Of a stretch of 64,000 nucleotides of DNA, positions 37,962 through 46,456 are shown in pieces. Source of the stretch: Amycolatopsis xylanica (GTDB lineage Bacteria; Actinomycetota; Actinomycetes; Mycobacteriales; Pseudonocardiaceae); NCBI RefSeq assembly GCF_900107045.1, contig NZ_FNON01000004.1, positions 124,001 to 188,000 of the forward strand, given 5' to 3'. Numbering within the stretch: position 1 is the stretch's first letter; the number at the start of each line of letters is the position of its first letter. The notes below the pieces were generated by a model. That model saw nothing but the letters and a program-made list of their open reading frames with translations. It ran no database searches and was not told where the DNA came from. Both the position numbers and the translations under genes were made by a program.

Positions 37962-38252
37962 GTGTTGCGGCCGGTTCTGGCCGACCCGTATTTGGTCACC
38001 TACGGCGGAATCCGCGGCGCTGCCTGGTGCGCTGGCGAAACAAGGGTGGCCCTTGTCACGCTGGAGGTAACAAGGGCCACCCTTGTCACCTCCAGCACAA
38101 ACTCCGGCAACCCGGCCCTCGCCGTGCATGTTACGAACGGGGCTTTTGTCACCGTGAGCGCGACAAAAGCCCCGTTCGTGCGGATCCCGACGAGCACGAC
38201 CCGCGTAGATCACCAAATGCGGCCGGTTCTAACCGGCCTAAACACTCACGAC
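37955..38252. repeat. R3 repeat interrupted by a hairpin-rich segment
   Basis: The element begins CTCGTGAGTGTT-GCGGCCGGTTCT (37955-37978) and resumes at 38219 with GCGGCCGGTTCT again, then AACCGGCC...CACTCACGACC. Between lie two ACAAGGG...CCCTTGT hairpins (38040-38090), an 18-base perfect repeat ACGAACGGGGCTTTTGTC with its complement (about 38133-38179), and, near the ends, ATTTGGTCACCTACG (37990-38004) and CGTAGATCACCAAAT (about 38204-38218), complementary at 13 of 15. The gap between sortase-like and LLM genes contains no plausible gene. Confidence 0.6.
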
Positions 38253-38271
38253 CTTCGGCTACCCACACGAG

Positions 38272-39309
38272 TTAAAGCAGCTCACGCAGCTTGCGCACCG
38301 CGTCGACTCGGGCCTCCCGGCCCGGCAGCAGCGGGTTCACCACGAGCGTGGTCGCGCCCGCCTCGCGGAACGCGGCGATCCGCTCCTTGACGTACCCGGC
38401 GGGCCCGACGAGCGAGATCGCGCGCAGCAGCTCGAGCGGCACGGCCGCGGCGGCCTCGTCCTTCTTGCCGTCCAGGTACAGGTCCTGGATCTCCTTCGCC
38501 TCGGCCTCGAAGCCGTACTGGGAGGCGAGCGTGTTGTAGAAGTTCTTGCCGCGCGCGCCCATCCCGCCGATGTAGAGCGCCAAATGCGGGCGAAGATGAT
38601 CAAGTAGTCCGTCAACTTCGTCGCCGATCGCGAGCGCCGTGCCGACGACGGTGTCCAGTTCGCCCAGTGCCGGGTCCCGCTTCGCCTTGCCCTCGGCCAG
38701 CGACGCGCCCCAGACTTCGGCCGCCTTCTCGGGGTAGAAGAAGATCGGCTCCCAGCCCTCCGCGACCTCCGCGGTGAGCGCGACGTTCTTCGGGCCGAGC
38801 GCGGCCAGCAGGATCGGGATCCGCTGGCGCACAGGGTGGTTGATCAGCTTCAGCGGCTTACCAAGCCCCGTGCCCTCCTCGGCGGGCAGCGGGATCTTGT
38901 AGTACTTGCCGTCGTGGACGACCTTCTCGCGGCGCCACACCTGACGGCAGATGTCGATCAGCTCGCGGGTGCGGCCGAGCGGCGCGTCGTACTTCACGCC
39001 GTGGAAGCCCTCGATCACCTGCGGGCCGGACGCGCCGAGCCCGAGCGTGAACCGGCCGTTCGAAACGAAGTCGAGCCCGGCGGCGGTCATCGCGGTGAGC
39101 GTCGGCGTGCGGGTGTAGATCTGGAAGATGCCCGAAGCGAGTTCGACGGTCGACGTCTTCGCCGCCAGGTAGCCGAGCTGGCTGACCGCGTCGAACGAGT
39201 AGGCCTCGGGGACGAACACGATGTCGAGCCCGGCCTTCTCCAGCTCGACGATGTCCTCGACGCTCTCGGCGAACCCGCCCGAGTAGTTGACCGCGGTACC
39301 GATCCGCAT
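38272..39309 (-). CDS. LLM-class F420-dependent oxidoreductase
   Basis: A 345-residue luciferase-like TIM-barrel oxidoreductase: 'RIGTAVNYSGGFAESVEDIV', 'AGLDIVFVPEAYSFDAVSQL', 'GRFTLGLGASGPQVIEGFHG' and the C-terminal 'LVVNPLLPGREARVDAVRKL' match the actinobacterial F420-binding branch. The substrate is unknown. ATG overlaps the stop of fahA (TAATG). It is the last of five genes transcribed together (LLM, fahA and three DUF885 genes), so its reaction may follow or precede the fumarylacetoacetase-like step. Confidence 0.85.
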   Translation of the reverse strand: MRIGTAVNYSGGFAESVEDIVELEKAGLDIVFVPEAYSFDAVSQLGYLAAKTSTVELASGIFQIYTRTPTLTAMTAAGLDFVSNGRFTLGLGASGPQVIEGFHGVKYDAPLGRTRELIDICRQVWRREKVVHDGKYYKIPLPAEEGTGLGKPLKLINHPVRQRIPILLAALGPKNVALTAEVAEGWEPIFFYPEKAAEVWGASLAEGKAKRDPALGELDTVVGTALAIGDEVDGLLDHLRPHLALYIGGMGARGKNFYNTLASQYGFEAEAKEIQDLYLDGKKDEAAAAVPLELLRAISLVGPAGYVKERIAAFREAGATTLVVNPLLPGREARVDAVRKLRELL

Positions 39310-40535
39310 TACTTCTCCTCCGTCACGGCCGGGACGACACGCCCCGCCACCTCGCCGAAACCGATCCTGGCGCCGTCGGGGCCGGGTGCGGTCGCGGTAA
39401 TGATCACCTCGTCGCCGTCTTCGAGGAAAGTGCGCTGTGAGCCATCTGGCAAGTCGAACGGCTCACGCCCGCCCCAGCTGAGCTCCAGCAACGAGCCGCG
39501 CTGGTCCTTCTCGGGCCCGCTGACCGTGCCGGACGCGTACAGGTCGCCGGTGCGCAGGCTCGCGCCGTTGACCGTCAGGTGCGCCAGCTGCTGCGCGGCC
39601 GTCCAGTACTGCGTCGCGAACGGCGGACGCGAGACGACATGCCCGTTGACCCGGATCTCCATCCCGAGGTCGAGCCCCCAATGCGTGTCGCCGAGCAGGT
39701 ACGGCAACGGCTCGGGATCCTGTGGCGGTGGCGCGACGCGCGCGTGCTGAAGTGCTTCGAGCGGCACGATCCACGGCGAGACCGACGTCGCGAACGACTT
39801 GCCGAGGAACGGGCCGAGCGGCTGGTACTCCCACGCCTGGATGTCACGCGCGGACCAGTCGTTGACCAGGCACACCCCGAAGACGTGATCCTCGAACGCG
39901 CCGACACCGACCTGCTCGCCGAGCTTCGACGGGGTGCCGACCACGAAGCCGACCTCGGCCTCGATGTCGAGCCGCAGCGACGGGCCGTAGGTGGGCTTTT
40001 CTTCGTTGCGGGGCTTGCGCTGCCCGCTCGGCCGCACGATCGGCGTGCCGGACACGACCACGGTCCCGGCCCGGCCGTGGTAGCCGATCGGCAGGTGCTT
40101 CCAGTTCGGCGTCAGCGCGTCGGTGGCGTCGTCGGCGAGGCGGAAGATCGTGCCCGCGTTGACCGCGTGGTGCTCGTTCGAATAGAAGTCGACGTAGTCC
40201 GCGACCTCGAACGGCAGATGCAGCTGAACCTCGGCGAGCGGCACCAAATGCGGTGTGACGAGGTCGCGATGAGCTTCGTCGCTGAGCCACTCGGTGACCT
40301 TTTCCCTGACCAGGGACCAGGTTTCGCGGCCGGCCGCGAGGAACGGGTTCAGCGACGGTCCCCAGAGGACAGGCGCGAACGCGGCGCCCGCGGCCTCGGC
40401 GAGAGTGCCGACGTCGAGCACGGACGAACCGACCGCGATGCCGACACGAGGTTCCTGCCCTGGCCGGGAAAACACGCCGTAGGGCAGGTTCGCCAGGCCG
40501 AAAACGCTGTCTTCCGGCAGATCCAACCAGGTCAC
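39309..40535 (-). CDS. fahA: Fumarylacetoacetase
   Basis: A 408-residue fumarylacetoacetase, the last enzyme of tyrosine/homogentisate breakdown, giving fumarate and acetoacetate. The N-terminal FAH domain 'VFGLANLPYGVFSRPG' and the metal-binding catalytic core 'DIEAEVGFVVG', 'VNDWSARDIQAWEYQPLGPF' and 'LGKSFATSVSPWIVPLEAL' are clear, and length is as in eukaryotic and actinobacterial FAH. GTG 40535 overlaps the stop of the DUF885 gene (GTGA). No homogentisate dioxygenase or maleylacetoacetate isomerase is nearby, so either those are elsewhere or the enzyme acts on another 3,5-diketo acid. Confidence 0.92.
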   Translation of the reverse strand: MTWLDLPEDSVFGLANLPYGVFSRPGQEPRVGIAVGSSVLDVGTLAEAAGAAFAPVLWGPSLNPFLAAGRETWSLVREKVTEWLSDEAHRDLVTPHLVPLAEVQLHLPFEVADYVDFYSNEHHAVNAGTIFRLADDATDALTPNWKHLPIGYHGRAGTVVVSGTPIVRPSGQRKPRNEEKPTYGPSLRLDIEAEVGFVVGTPSKLGEQVGVGAFEDHVFGVCLVNDWSARDIQAWEYQPLGPFLGKSFATSVSPWIVPLEALQHARVAPPPQDPEPLPYLLGDTHWGLDLGMEIRVNGHVVSRPPFATQYWTAAQQLAHLTVNGASLRTGDLYASGTVSGPEKDQRGSLLELSWGGREPFDLPDGSQRTFLEDGDEVIITATAPGPDGARIGFGEVAGRVVPAVTEEK

Positions 40536-42178
40536 TGAGCCGCCACCCAATCTTCGACGAGTTTCGCGAGCACCGGCAGCGGAAGCACCCCGCTGCCGAG
40601 CACGACGTCGTGGAACGCCTTGATGTCGAACCGATCACCGAGCGCCTTCTCCGCCTCGGTGCGCATGCGCTGGATCTCCAGCCGCCCCACCATGTACGAC
40701 AACGCCTGCGCCGGCCAGCCCGCGTACCGGTCGACCTCGGCTTCGATCTCCAGCGGCGTCATCGGCGTGTGGTCACGCAGGAAGTCCACCGCCTGGGCGC
40801 GGCTCCAGCCGAGCGCGTGCATCCCGGTGTCGACCACCAGCCTGCCCGCGCGCAGCGAATCCTGGAGCAACATGCCGAATTTGGCCACGTCGCCGGAATA
40901 CAGCCCCATCTCGTCGGCGAGACGCTCCGCGTAGAGCCCCCAGCCCTCGGAGTAGGAGTTGACCTCGGCCATCCGGCGCAGCAGCGGCAGCTCGGTCAGT
41001 TCCTGGGCGAGCTCGATCTGGAAATGGTGCCCTGGCACGGCTTCGTGGAACGCGATGGCCTCGGAAACATGCCGTGGCCGTTCGTGCGCGTCGAACGTGT
41101 TCGCGAAGTACGTGCCCTCGCGCGAGCCGTCGAGCGCGCGTTCCAGGTAGTAGCCCATCGTGCCGCCGTCGGCCTGCGCCGCCGGGATGGCGTCGACCAG
41201 GCACTTCGTCGGCGGCACCGAGTTGAACCACCGCGGTGCGACGGTTTCCGCGCGCGAGATGGCCGCGCGAGCGGACTCCAGCAGTTCGTCGCACGAGTTC
41301 CACCGTAACGCCGGATCGGTGCGCAGCCGCTCGAAGATCTCCGCGAGATCATCGAGGCCGAAGACACGTTCGCCCAGCTCACGGTACTCGGCGGCCAGCC
41401 CGGCGAGTACGCTCAGTCCCAGCTCGTGCAACTCCTCCGCGGACGTCGAGACCGTGGTGTGCACCCGGATGAGCTTCGCGTACTTCTCGGCGCCGCCTGG
41501 CTTCCAGCACAATCCGGGCTGGCTGTCCGGCTTGGCCCGGGGCTTCATTTCGAGCGCGAGGAAGTCCTTGTACCGCGCGAAAGCCGGATGGACGACTTCG
41601 GCGAGCAGCCGGTCGCGCTCGGAAGCGAAACCGTCCAGATCGGACTCGACCAGCAACGGATCGGTCTCCGGCGAGCCGAGATAACGCTCGAAGAAGTCGG
41701 CCCCCATGTCGACCAGGAAGCCGGCGGGCGCGAAACCCTCGTCGAGCGCCGCACGCTGCCGCTCGATCACGGCATCCACATAGGACGGTATGGCGGCCAG
41801 CCTGGTCAGGAAGCCGCGGGACTTCTCCTCGTCGGACAAGACCAGGCTGGGCATCAAGAGCAGCAGCCGCTGCACCGGGGCACTGAACGCGTCGCTCACC
41901 GTGTAGTCCGGCAGCCGCGAGTCCAGCACGTCGAGCATGCTCTTCGCCTGCTGGACGATGACATCGCGGGTGACCGAGTCCACAGTGGACAAAGAGGTGC
42001 GGTCGACCGCTTCGGCACGCGCGATGACGTCGGCGAGCGCGAGGCGAGTGCGCTGCTCGCCCGCCGCCGTCGGATCGGGCAGCTTGCCATGATCAGCGGA
42101 CAGCCCGAGTAACGACGGCCAAAGCGGATCCACGGCGAAGCGGATCTCGATGAGCTCGTCGGCGAGCGCGCCGATCAT
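40532..42178 (-). CDS. DUF885 metallopeptidase-like protein, paralog 1
   Basis: A 548-residue cytosolic protein of the DUF885 family, considered gluzincin-like. The putative Zn site is 'IAFHEAVPGHHFQIELAQEL' near residue 380 (HExxxGHH), with 'SEGWGLYAERLADEMGLYSG' downstream supplying a third ligand (Glu). Other shared blocks are 'ADVMP..'-free N-terminal helices, 'VHTTVSTSAEELHELGLSVL' and the C-terminal 'ALSYMVGRLEIQRMRTEAEK'. ATG 42178 overlaps the next gene by four bases; a longer frame to 43150 is a shadow of that gene. Third in the transcript. Some family members hydrolyse peptides, but the substrate here is unknown. Confidence 0.85.
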   Translation of the reverse strand: MIGALADELIEIRFAVDPLWPSLLGLSADHGKLPDPTAAGEQRTRLALADVIARAEAVDRTSLSTVDSVTRDVIVQQAKSMLDVLDSRLPDYTVSDAFSAPVQRLLLLMPSLVLSDEEKSRGFLTRLAAIPSYVDAVIERQRAALDEGFAPAGFLVDMGADFFERYLGSPETDPLLVESDLDGFASERDRLLAEVVHPAFARYKDFLALEMKPRAKPDSQPGLCWKPGGAEKYAKLIRVHTTVSTSAEELHELGLSVLAGLAAEYRELGERVFGLDDLAEIFERLRTDPALRWNSCDELLESARAAISRAETVAPRWFNSVPPTKCLVDAIPAAQADGGTMGYYLERALDGSREGTYFANTFDAHERPRHVSEAIAFHEAVPGHHFQIELAQELTELPLLRRMAEVNSYSEGWGLYAERLADEMGLYSGDVAKFGMLLQDSLRAGRLVVDTGMHALGWSRAQAVDFLRDHTPMTPLEIEAEVDRYAGWPAQALSYMVGRLEIQRMRTEAEKALGDRFDIKAFHDVVLGSGVLPLPVLAKLVEDWVAAQ

Positions 42179-43824
42179 GCCGAAGCCCACGCCTTGACCA
42201 CACCGTCCAGCACCGACATCGGCAGCGCCCCGGCCTTCAGCACGACGTCGTGGAACGCCTTGATGTCGAACCGGTCCCCGAGCGCCTTCTCGGCCTCGGC
42301 GCGGATGCGCTGGATCTCCAGCCGCCCCACCATGTACGACAGCGCCTGCGCGGGATTGCCCGCGTACCGGTCGATCTCCTTCTCGATCTCCAGCTGCGCC
42401 ATCGGCGTGTTCTCGCGCAGGAAGTCCACCGCCTGGCGGCGGCTCCAGCCGAGCGCGTGCATCCCGGTGTCGACCACCAGCCTGCCCGCCCGCATCGAAT
42501 CCTGGGTGAGCATGCCGAGCTTGGCCAGATCGCCGGAGTAAAGCCCCATCTCGTCGGCGAGGCGCTCCGCGTAGAGGCCCCAGCCTTCGGCGTAGGCGTT
42601 GATGTCCGCGTTGCGGCGCAGGAACGGCAGCTCCGTCAGACCCTGCGCGGTGACGATCTGGAAGTGGTGCCCCGGAACGGCTTCGTGGAACGCGATCGCC
42701 TCGGCGGTGTGCCGCGGCCGTTCCTGCGCGCCGAAGGTGTTCGCGTAGTAGACGCCCTCGCGCGAGCCGTCGAGCGCTGGCTCCAGGTAGTAGGCGATCG
42801 TCCCGCTCTCGGCGTCTGACACGGGCACCGGGGCGACCTGGCATCGCTTCTCCGGCACCGAGTTGAACCACTGCGCCGCGACGGCCTCGGCGCGTGTGAT
42901 CGCTTCGCGCGCGGCGTCGAGCAGCTCCTCGCCCGAGTTCCAGCGCAGTGCCGGATCGGTGCGCAGCCGCTCGAAGATCTCGGCGAGGTCCTCGGTGTCG
43001 AACACGCGCTTGCCCAGCTCGCGGTATTCGGCCTCCAGCCCGGAAATCACGCTCAGCCCGAGGTCGTGGAGCTCCTGCGCCGAGGCGGAGGTGGTGGTGT
43101 GCACGCGGATGAGCTTGGCGTACTTCTCGGCGCCACCGGGCAGCCAGCACAGCCCGGGCTCGTCGTCCGGCACGGCACGCGCGAGCACGCCGACGGCCAG
43201 GAAGTCACGGTACCGCGCGAAAGCGGGGTGCACGACTTCGGCGAGCAGCCGGTCACGTTCCTCGATGAAGCCGTCGACTTCGACCGAAGGCTCGATGCGC
43301 AGCTGGTCCTTGTCGGGCTCGGCCAGGTACCGGTCGAAGTACTCGATGCCGATCTCGACCAGGAACTTCGCCGGCGCCAGGTGATCGTCGAGCGCGGCAC
43401 GCTGCCGCTCGATCAGGGTGTCCACATAGGACGAAATGGCGGCGAGCCTGGCCAGGTAGCCTCGGGCCTTTTCCTCGCTGTTCAGCGAAAGACTCGGCAT
43501 GACCAGCAGCAGGAACTGCACGGGCGCGGCGAACGCGTCGCTCACCGAGAAGTCGTGCACCCGCGAGTCGTACAGGTCGAGCATGCTCTGCGCCTGCTGG
43601 AGGATGACCTCACGGGTGACCGCGTCGGTCGGCGACAGCGTGGCCGGATCGACCGCCTCGGTGCGCGCGATGAGGTCGGTGAGCGCCGCGCGCGTGCGCC
43701 GCTCCCCCGCCACGCTCACGTCGGGCAGCTTGTCCTCGTCGCCGGGCAGGCCCAAGATGGACCGCCACAGCGGATCCGCGGTGAAGCGGATGTCGGTGAA
43801 TTCGTCGGCGAGATCGTTGATCAT
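42175..43824 (-). CDS. DUF885 metallopeptidase-like protein, paralog 2
   Basis: A 549-residue paralog clearly homologous to its two neighbours along its entire length. The motif reads 'IAFHEAVPGHHFQIVTAQGL' and 'AEGWGLYAERLADEMGLYSG'. Blocks such as 'VHTTTSASAQELHDLGLSVI' and 'SYMVGRLEIQRIRAEAEKAL' are almost the same as in paralog 1, so these two are the closer pair. No signal peptide. ATG 43824 overlaps the third paralog's stop (ATGA), and the stop overlaps paralog 1 in the same way. Middle of the five-gene operon. Confidence 0.85.
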   Translation of the reverse strand: MINDLADEFTDIRFTADPLWRSILGLPGDEDKLPDVSVAGERRTRAALTDLIARTEAVDPATLSPTDAVTREVILQQAQSMLDLYDSRVHDFSVSDAFAAPVQFLLLVMPSLSLNSEEKARGYLARLAAISSYVDTLIERQRAALDDHLAPAKFLVEIGIEYFDRYLAEPDKDQLRIEPSVEVDGFIEERDRLLAEVVHPAFARYRDFLAVGVLARAVPDDEPGLCWLPGGAEKYAKLIRVHTTTSASAQELHDLGLSVISGLEAEYRELGKRVFDTEDLAEIFERLRTDPALRWNSGEELLDAAREAITRAEAVAAQWFNSVPEKRCQVAPVPVSDAESGTIAYYLEPALDGSREGVYYANTFGAQERPRHTAEAIAFHEAVPGHHFQIVTAQGLTELPFLRRNADINAYAEGWGLYAERLADEMGLYSGDLAKLGMLTQDSMRAGRLVVDTGMHALGWSRRQAVDFLRENTPMAQLEIEKEIDRYAGNPAQALSYMVGRLEIQRIRAEAEKALGDRFDIKAFHDVVLKAGALPMSVLDGVVKAWASA

Positions 43825-45452
43825 GCTCGTGCCCATTCCATGACGACGGCGTCCAGTACCGAGAGCGGCAGCGCACCGCTACCGAGTACGAGATCGTGGA
43901 ACGCCTTGATGTCGAACCGTTCCCCCAAGACCGCTTCGGCCTCGGCCCTGATGCGCTGGATCTCCAGCCGCCCGACCATGTACGACAGCGCCTGGCCGGG
44001 ATAGGCGATGTAGCGGTCGATCTCGGCCGCGATCTCGCCCTTGGCCATCGGCGTGTTCGCGACGAGATAGTCGATCGCCTCCTGACGGCTCCAGCCGAGC
44101 GCGTGCAGCCCGGTGTCCACGACCAGCCGCCCCGCGCGCATCGAGTCCAAGGTGAGCATGCCGAGCAGCGCGACGTCATCCGAATAAAGACCCATTTCGA
44201 ACGCGAGGCGCTCGCTGTAGAGGCCCCAGCCTTCGATGTAGGCGTTGAAGTCGCCGAGCCTGCGCAGCAGCGGCAGCTCGTCGAGGCCCATCGCGGTGCT
44301 CAGCTGGAAGTGGTGACCGGGGATCGCCTCGTGGTACGCGGTCGCCTCGGCGGTGTGCCGCTGCCGCTCGGTGGCCTCGTAGGTGTTCGTGAAGAAGGTG
44401 CCGGGCCGGGAACCGTCCAGCGCCGGGGGCATGTAGTACGCGGCGGGCGCACCGGGCGCCGCCTCGGCCGGGACGGGCTCGACGACCCACGGCTGCGGCG
44501 GGATGCGGCCGAACCAGTTCGGGGCCTCGGCTTCCGCGCGGCCGATCGCGGAGCGCGCGCTCTCCAGCATCTCTTCCGCGCTGCTCCAGCGCAGCGCCGG
44601 GTCTTCGCGCAGCCGCTCGAAGATCTCGGCCAGCTTGTCGGTGCCGAACACCCGCCGCCCCAGTTCGCGGTACTCGTCGTTCAGCTTCGCGATCAGGCCG
44701 AGCCCGGTGTCGTGCAGCTCCTGCGGCTTGCGGTCGGTGGTCGTGTGGTGCGACGCGAGCAGCGCGTAGATCCGCTCGCCGTCGGGCAGCCAGCAGACGC
44801 CCGGTTTGTCGGCGGGACGCCCGTGCTGGACGATCTCGGTGGCGAGCACCTCGCGGTACGCGGCGAACGCGGGCCGCACGACGTTGGCGAGCAGGTCGGC
44901 GCGGCGGTGCGCGAAGTCCTCGTCCGGCGCGGGCTGGCGCAGCAGCGGGTCGGCCCCGGGCTCGGCCAGGTACCGGTCGAGGTGGGCGATCGCGGCTTCG
45001 ACGAGGTGGGCGACCGGCACGAGCCCGTCGGCGACGCCCTCGCGGTGCCGCCGTGCGACCTGATCGAGGTACTTGGGGATGGCGGCGAGCCTGGCGAGCT
45101 GGGCCTCGGCCTGCTCGGAGTCGCCGAGCGCGACCATCGGCAGCGTGGCGAGCAGTCCCGAGGCGGGCGAGATGAAGATGTCGCTGATCGTGAACTCGTC
45201 GATGCGCGCGTCGACGAGCTTGATCTTGCCCTCGGCCTGCGCGATCAGCACCTCGCGGGTGACCGACGGCTCGAGTGCCTTCGCCCGTTCGACGAACGAC
45301 TCGAGGGTCGCGCGGAAGGCCTGATCCGCTTCGGCGCTGACCTCGCCGAGCCCTTGGCGCGTCGACGGCATCCCCAGCAGGGCGGGCCACAACGGACTCT
45401 GGTCGAACAAGGCTTCCACGAACTCGTCGGCGAGCGCCGCGACATCACTCAT
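43821..45452 (-). CDS. DUF885 metallopeptidase-like protein, paralog 3
   Basis: A 543-residue member, more diverged than the other two: 'TAYHEAIPGHHFQLSTAMGL' and 'IEGWGLYSERLAFEMGLYSD' keep the Zn-site residues while the surroundings differ. First gene of the operon. ATG 45452 has no ribosome site but a TAGGGT box seven bases upstream, which points to a leaderless message; the longer frame to 45917 lies opposite the repeat-linker gene and is not real. Three full-length copies in a row indicate two rounds of tandem duplication and possibly separate substrate ranges. Confidence 0.85.
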   Translation of the reverse strand: MSDVAALADEFVEALFDQSPLWPALLGMPSTRQGLGEVSAEADQAFRATLESFVERAKALEPSVTREVLIAQAEGKIKLVDARIDEFTISDIFISPASGLLATLPMVALGDSEQAEAQLARLAAIPKYLDQVARRHREGVADGLVPVAHLVEAAIAHLDRYLAEPGADPLLRQPAPDEDFAHRRADLLANVVRPAFAAYREVLATEIVQHGRPADKPGVCWLPDGERIYALLASHHTTTDRKPQELHDTGLGLIAKLNDEYRELGRRVFGTDKLAEIFERLREDPALRWSSAEEMLESARSAIGRAEAEAPNWFGRIPPQPWVVEPVPAEAAPGAPAAYYMPPALDGSRPGTFFTNTYEATERQRHTAEATAYHEAIPGHHFQLSTAMGLDELPLLRRLGDFNAYIEGWGLYSERLAFEMGLYSDDVALLGMLTLDSMRAGRLVVDTGLHALGWSRQEAIDYLVANTPMAKGEIAAEIDRYIAYPGQALSYMVGRLEIQRIRAEAEAVLGERFDIKAFHDLVLGSGALPLSVLDAVVMEWARA

Positions 45453-45459
45453 GAGGGCC

Positions 45460-45480
45460 ACCCTAACCTTGCGGTAGCGT
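45460..45480. promoter_or_regulatory. Divergent leaderless promoters DUF885/repeat-linker gene
   Basis: The start codons lie 35 bases apart. TAGGGT (minus, 45465-45460) is seven bases before the DUF885 ATG and TAGCGT (plus, 45475-45480) seven bases before the GTG at 45488. The arrangement is symmetrical and leaves no room for ribosome sites. Confidence 0.5.
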
Positions 45481-45487
45481 TCGGCGA

Positions 45488-46456
45488 GTGGCTGTGACCG
45501 ATCCTCAGGATGCCCGAATCCTCGCCGCGCTGGCGGAGACGGGCAAGGCGGCCGTGCACGAACTCGCCGCGAAGGTCGGAATGGACCCGCGCGAGGTCGC
45601 GTACCGGCTGGTGGCGTTGTCCGGCAGCGGTTTGCCCCTGCTCGTCGGCGTCGAAAGCGACCCGAACGGCCTGCGCGCGGCGCTGCAGCAAGTCCAGCAG
45701 CAGGCGCCACCCCAGCAGCATCCCGTGCAGGGCACCCCCTCGGGGGTTTACGGACCCCAGCAGGGCATCCCGCAGAACCGGCCGCCGGTGCAGGGGACGC
45801 CGTCGGGGGCGTACAACGTCCAAGGCACACCGTCCGGGATGTACAACGTCCAGGGCACGCCTTCAGGGCGCTACCAGGGACCGCCGCCCCGGCAGGCGCC
45901 TCCGCCACCGCCGCCACAGCGGCAGTTCACCCCGCCGCCGCCCCCGGACCCGGTGCTGAGCACATGGGGCCCGCCGCAGAGCGCATCGTGGGCACGCGGC
46001 GACGAGCCGTCGTCCGCGCCCAAGCCCGGCAGCGGCAAGCGAGGCCGCATCGGCGAGGTGATGGAGACCCAGGGCCTGGAGGGCGAGCAGCTCACCATCC
46101 AGCTGCTCGAGGTCCAGGACCCGGCCGACTTCCTGTTCAGCGCGGCGGGTTACCGGCTCGACGAAGGCGAGCGGGCCGTGGTCGTGCACACCGAGATCAC
46201 CAACCGCGGCGGCATCCCGTTCGCCTCGCTGCCGGACAACTACCTGGAGCTGCTCACCGCCGAAGGCAAGACCATCGGCAAGGCCCCGGTCTCGCTGACC
46301 TCCCGGCCGCCGCACAAGATCGGCGTGCCGCCGGGGGAAACCCTCGGCGGGCACACCGTCTACGTGCTGCCGGACGCGACCAGGGTGGTCAGCGTGCGCT
46401 GGAGCCCGCGGCCGGAGCCCGACGAGCGCACGCTGACCTGGTCGATCGACGACTAG
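45488..46456 (+). CDS. HTH-repeat-linker protein with a C-terminal beta domain
   Basis: A 322-residue protein of three parts. The N-terminal 60 residues resemble an AsnC/Lrp winged helix ('DPQDARILAALAETGKAAVH', 'ELAAKVGMDPREVAYRLVAL'). A disordered Gln/Pro-rich linker has four VQGTPSG-x-Y repeats (about 80-130) and polyproline runs. The C-terminal 130 residues form a beta-rich domain like DUF4352 ('EGERAVVVHTEITNRGGIPF', 'YLELLTAEGKTIGKAPVSLT'). No signal or membrane segment is seen. A cytosolic DNA-binding head on a flexible tether is unusual for DUF4352-like domains. GTG 45488 is used; the stop overlaps the convergent gene's stop. Confidence 0.7.
   Translation: MAVTDPQDARILAALAETGKAAVHELAAKVGMDPREVAYRLVALSGSGLPLLVGVESDPNGLRAALQQVQQQAPPQQHPVQGTPSGVYGPQQGIPQNRPPVQGTPSGAYNVQGTPSGMYNVQGTPSGRYQGPPPRQAPPPPPPQRQFTPPPPPDPVLSTWGPPQSASWARGDEPSSAPKPGSGKRGRIGEVMETQGLEGEQLTIQLLEVQDPADFLFSAAGYRLDEGERAVVVHTEITNRGGIPFASLPDNYLELLTAEGKTIGKAPVSLTSRPPHKIGVPPGETLGGHTVYVLPDATRVVSVRWSPRPEPDERTLTWSIDD

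Noticed and set aside
40532..43150. An 872-codon DUF885 fusion
   Set aside because: The first 320 codons are a shadow of the neighbouring paralog in another frame; the paralog proper starts at ATG 42178.
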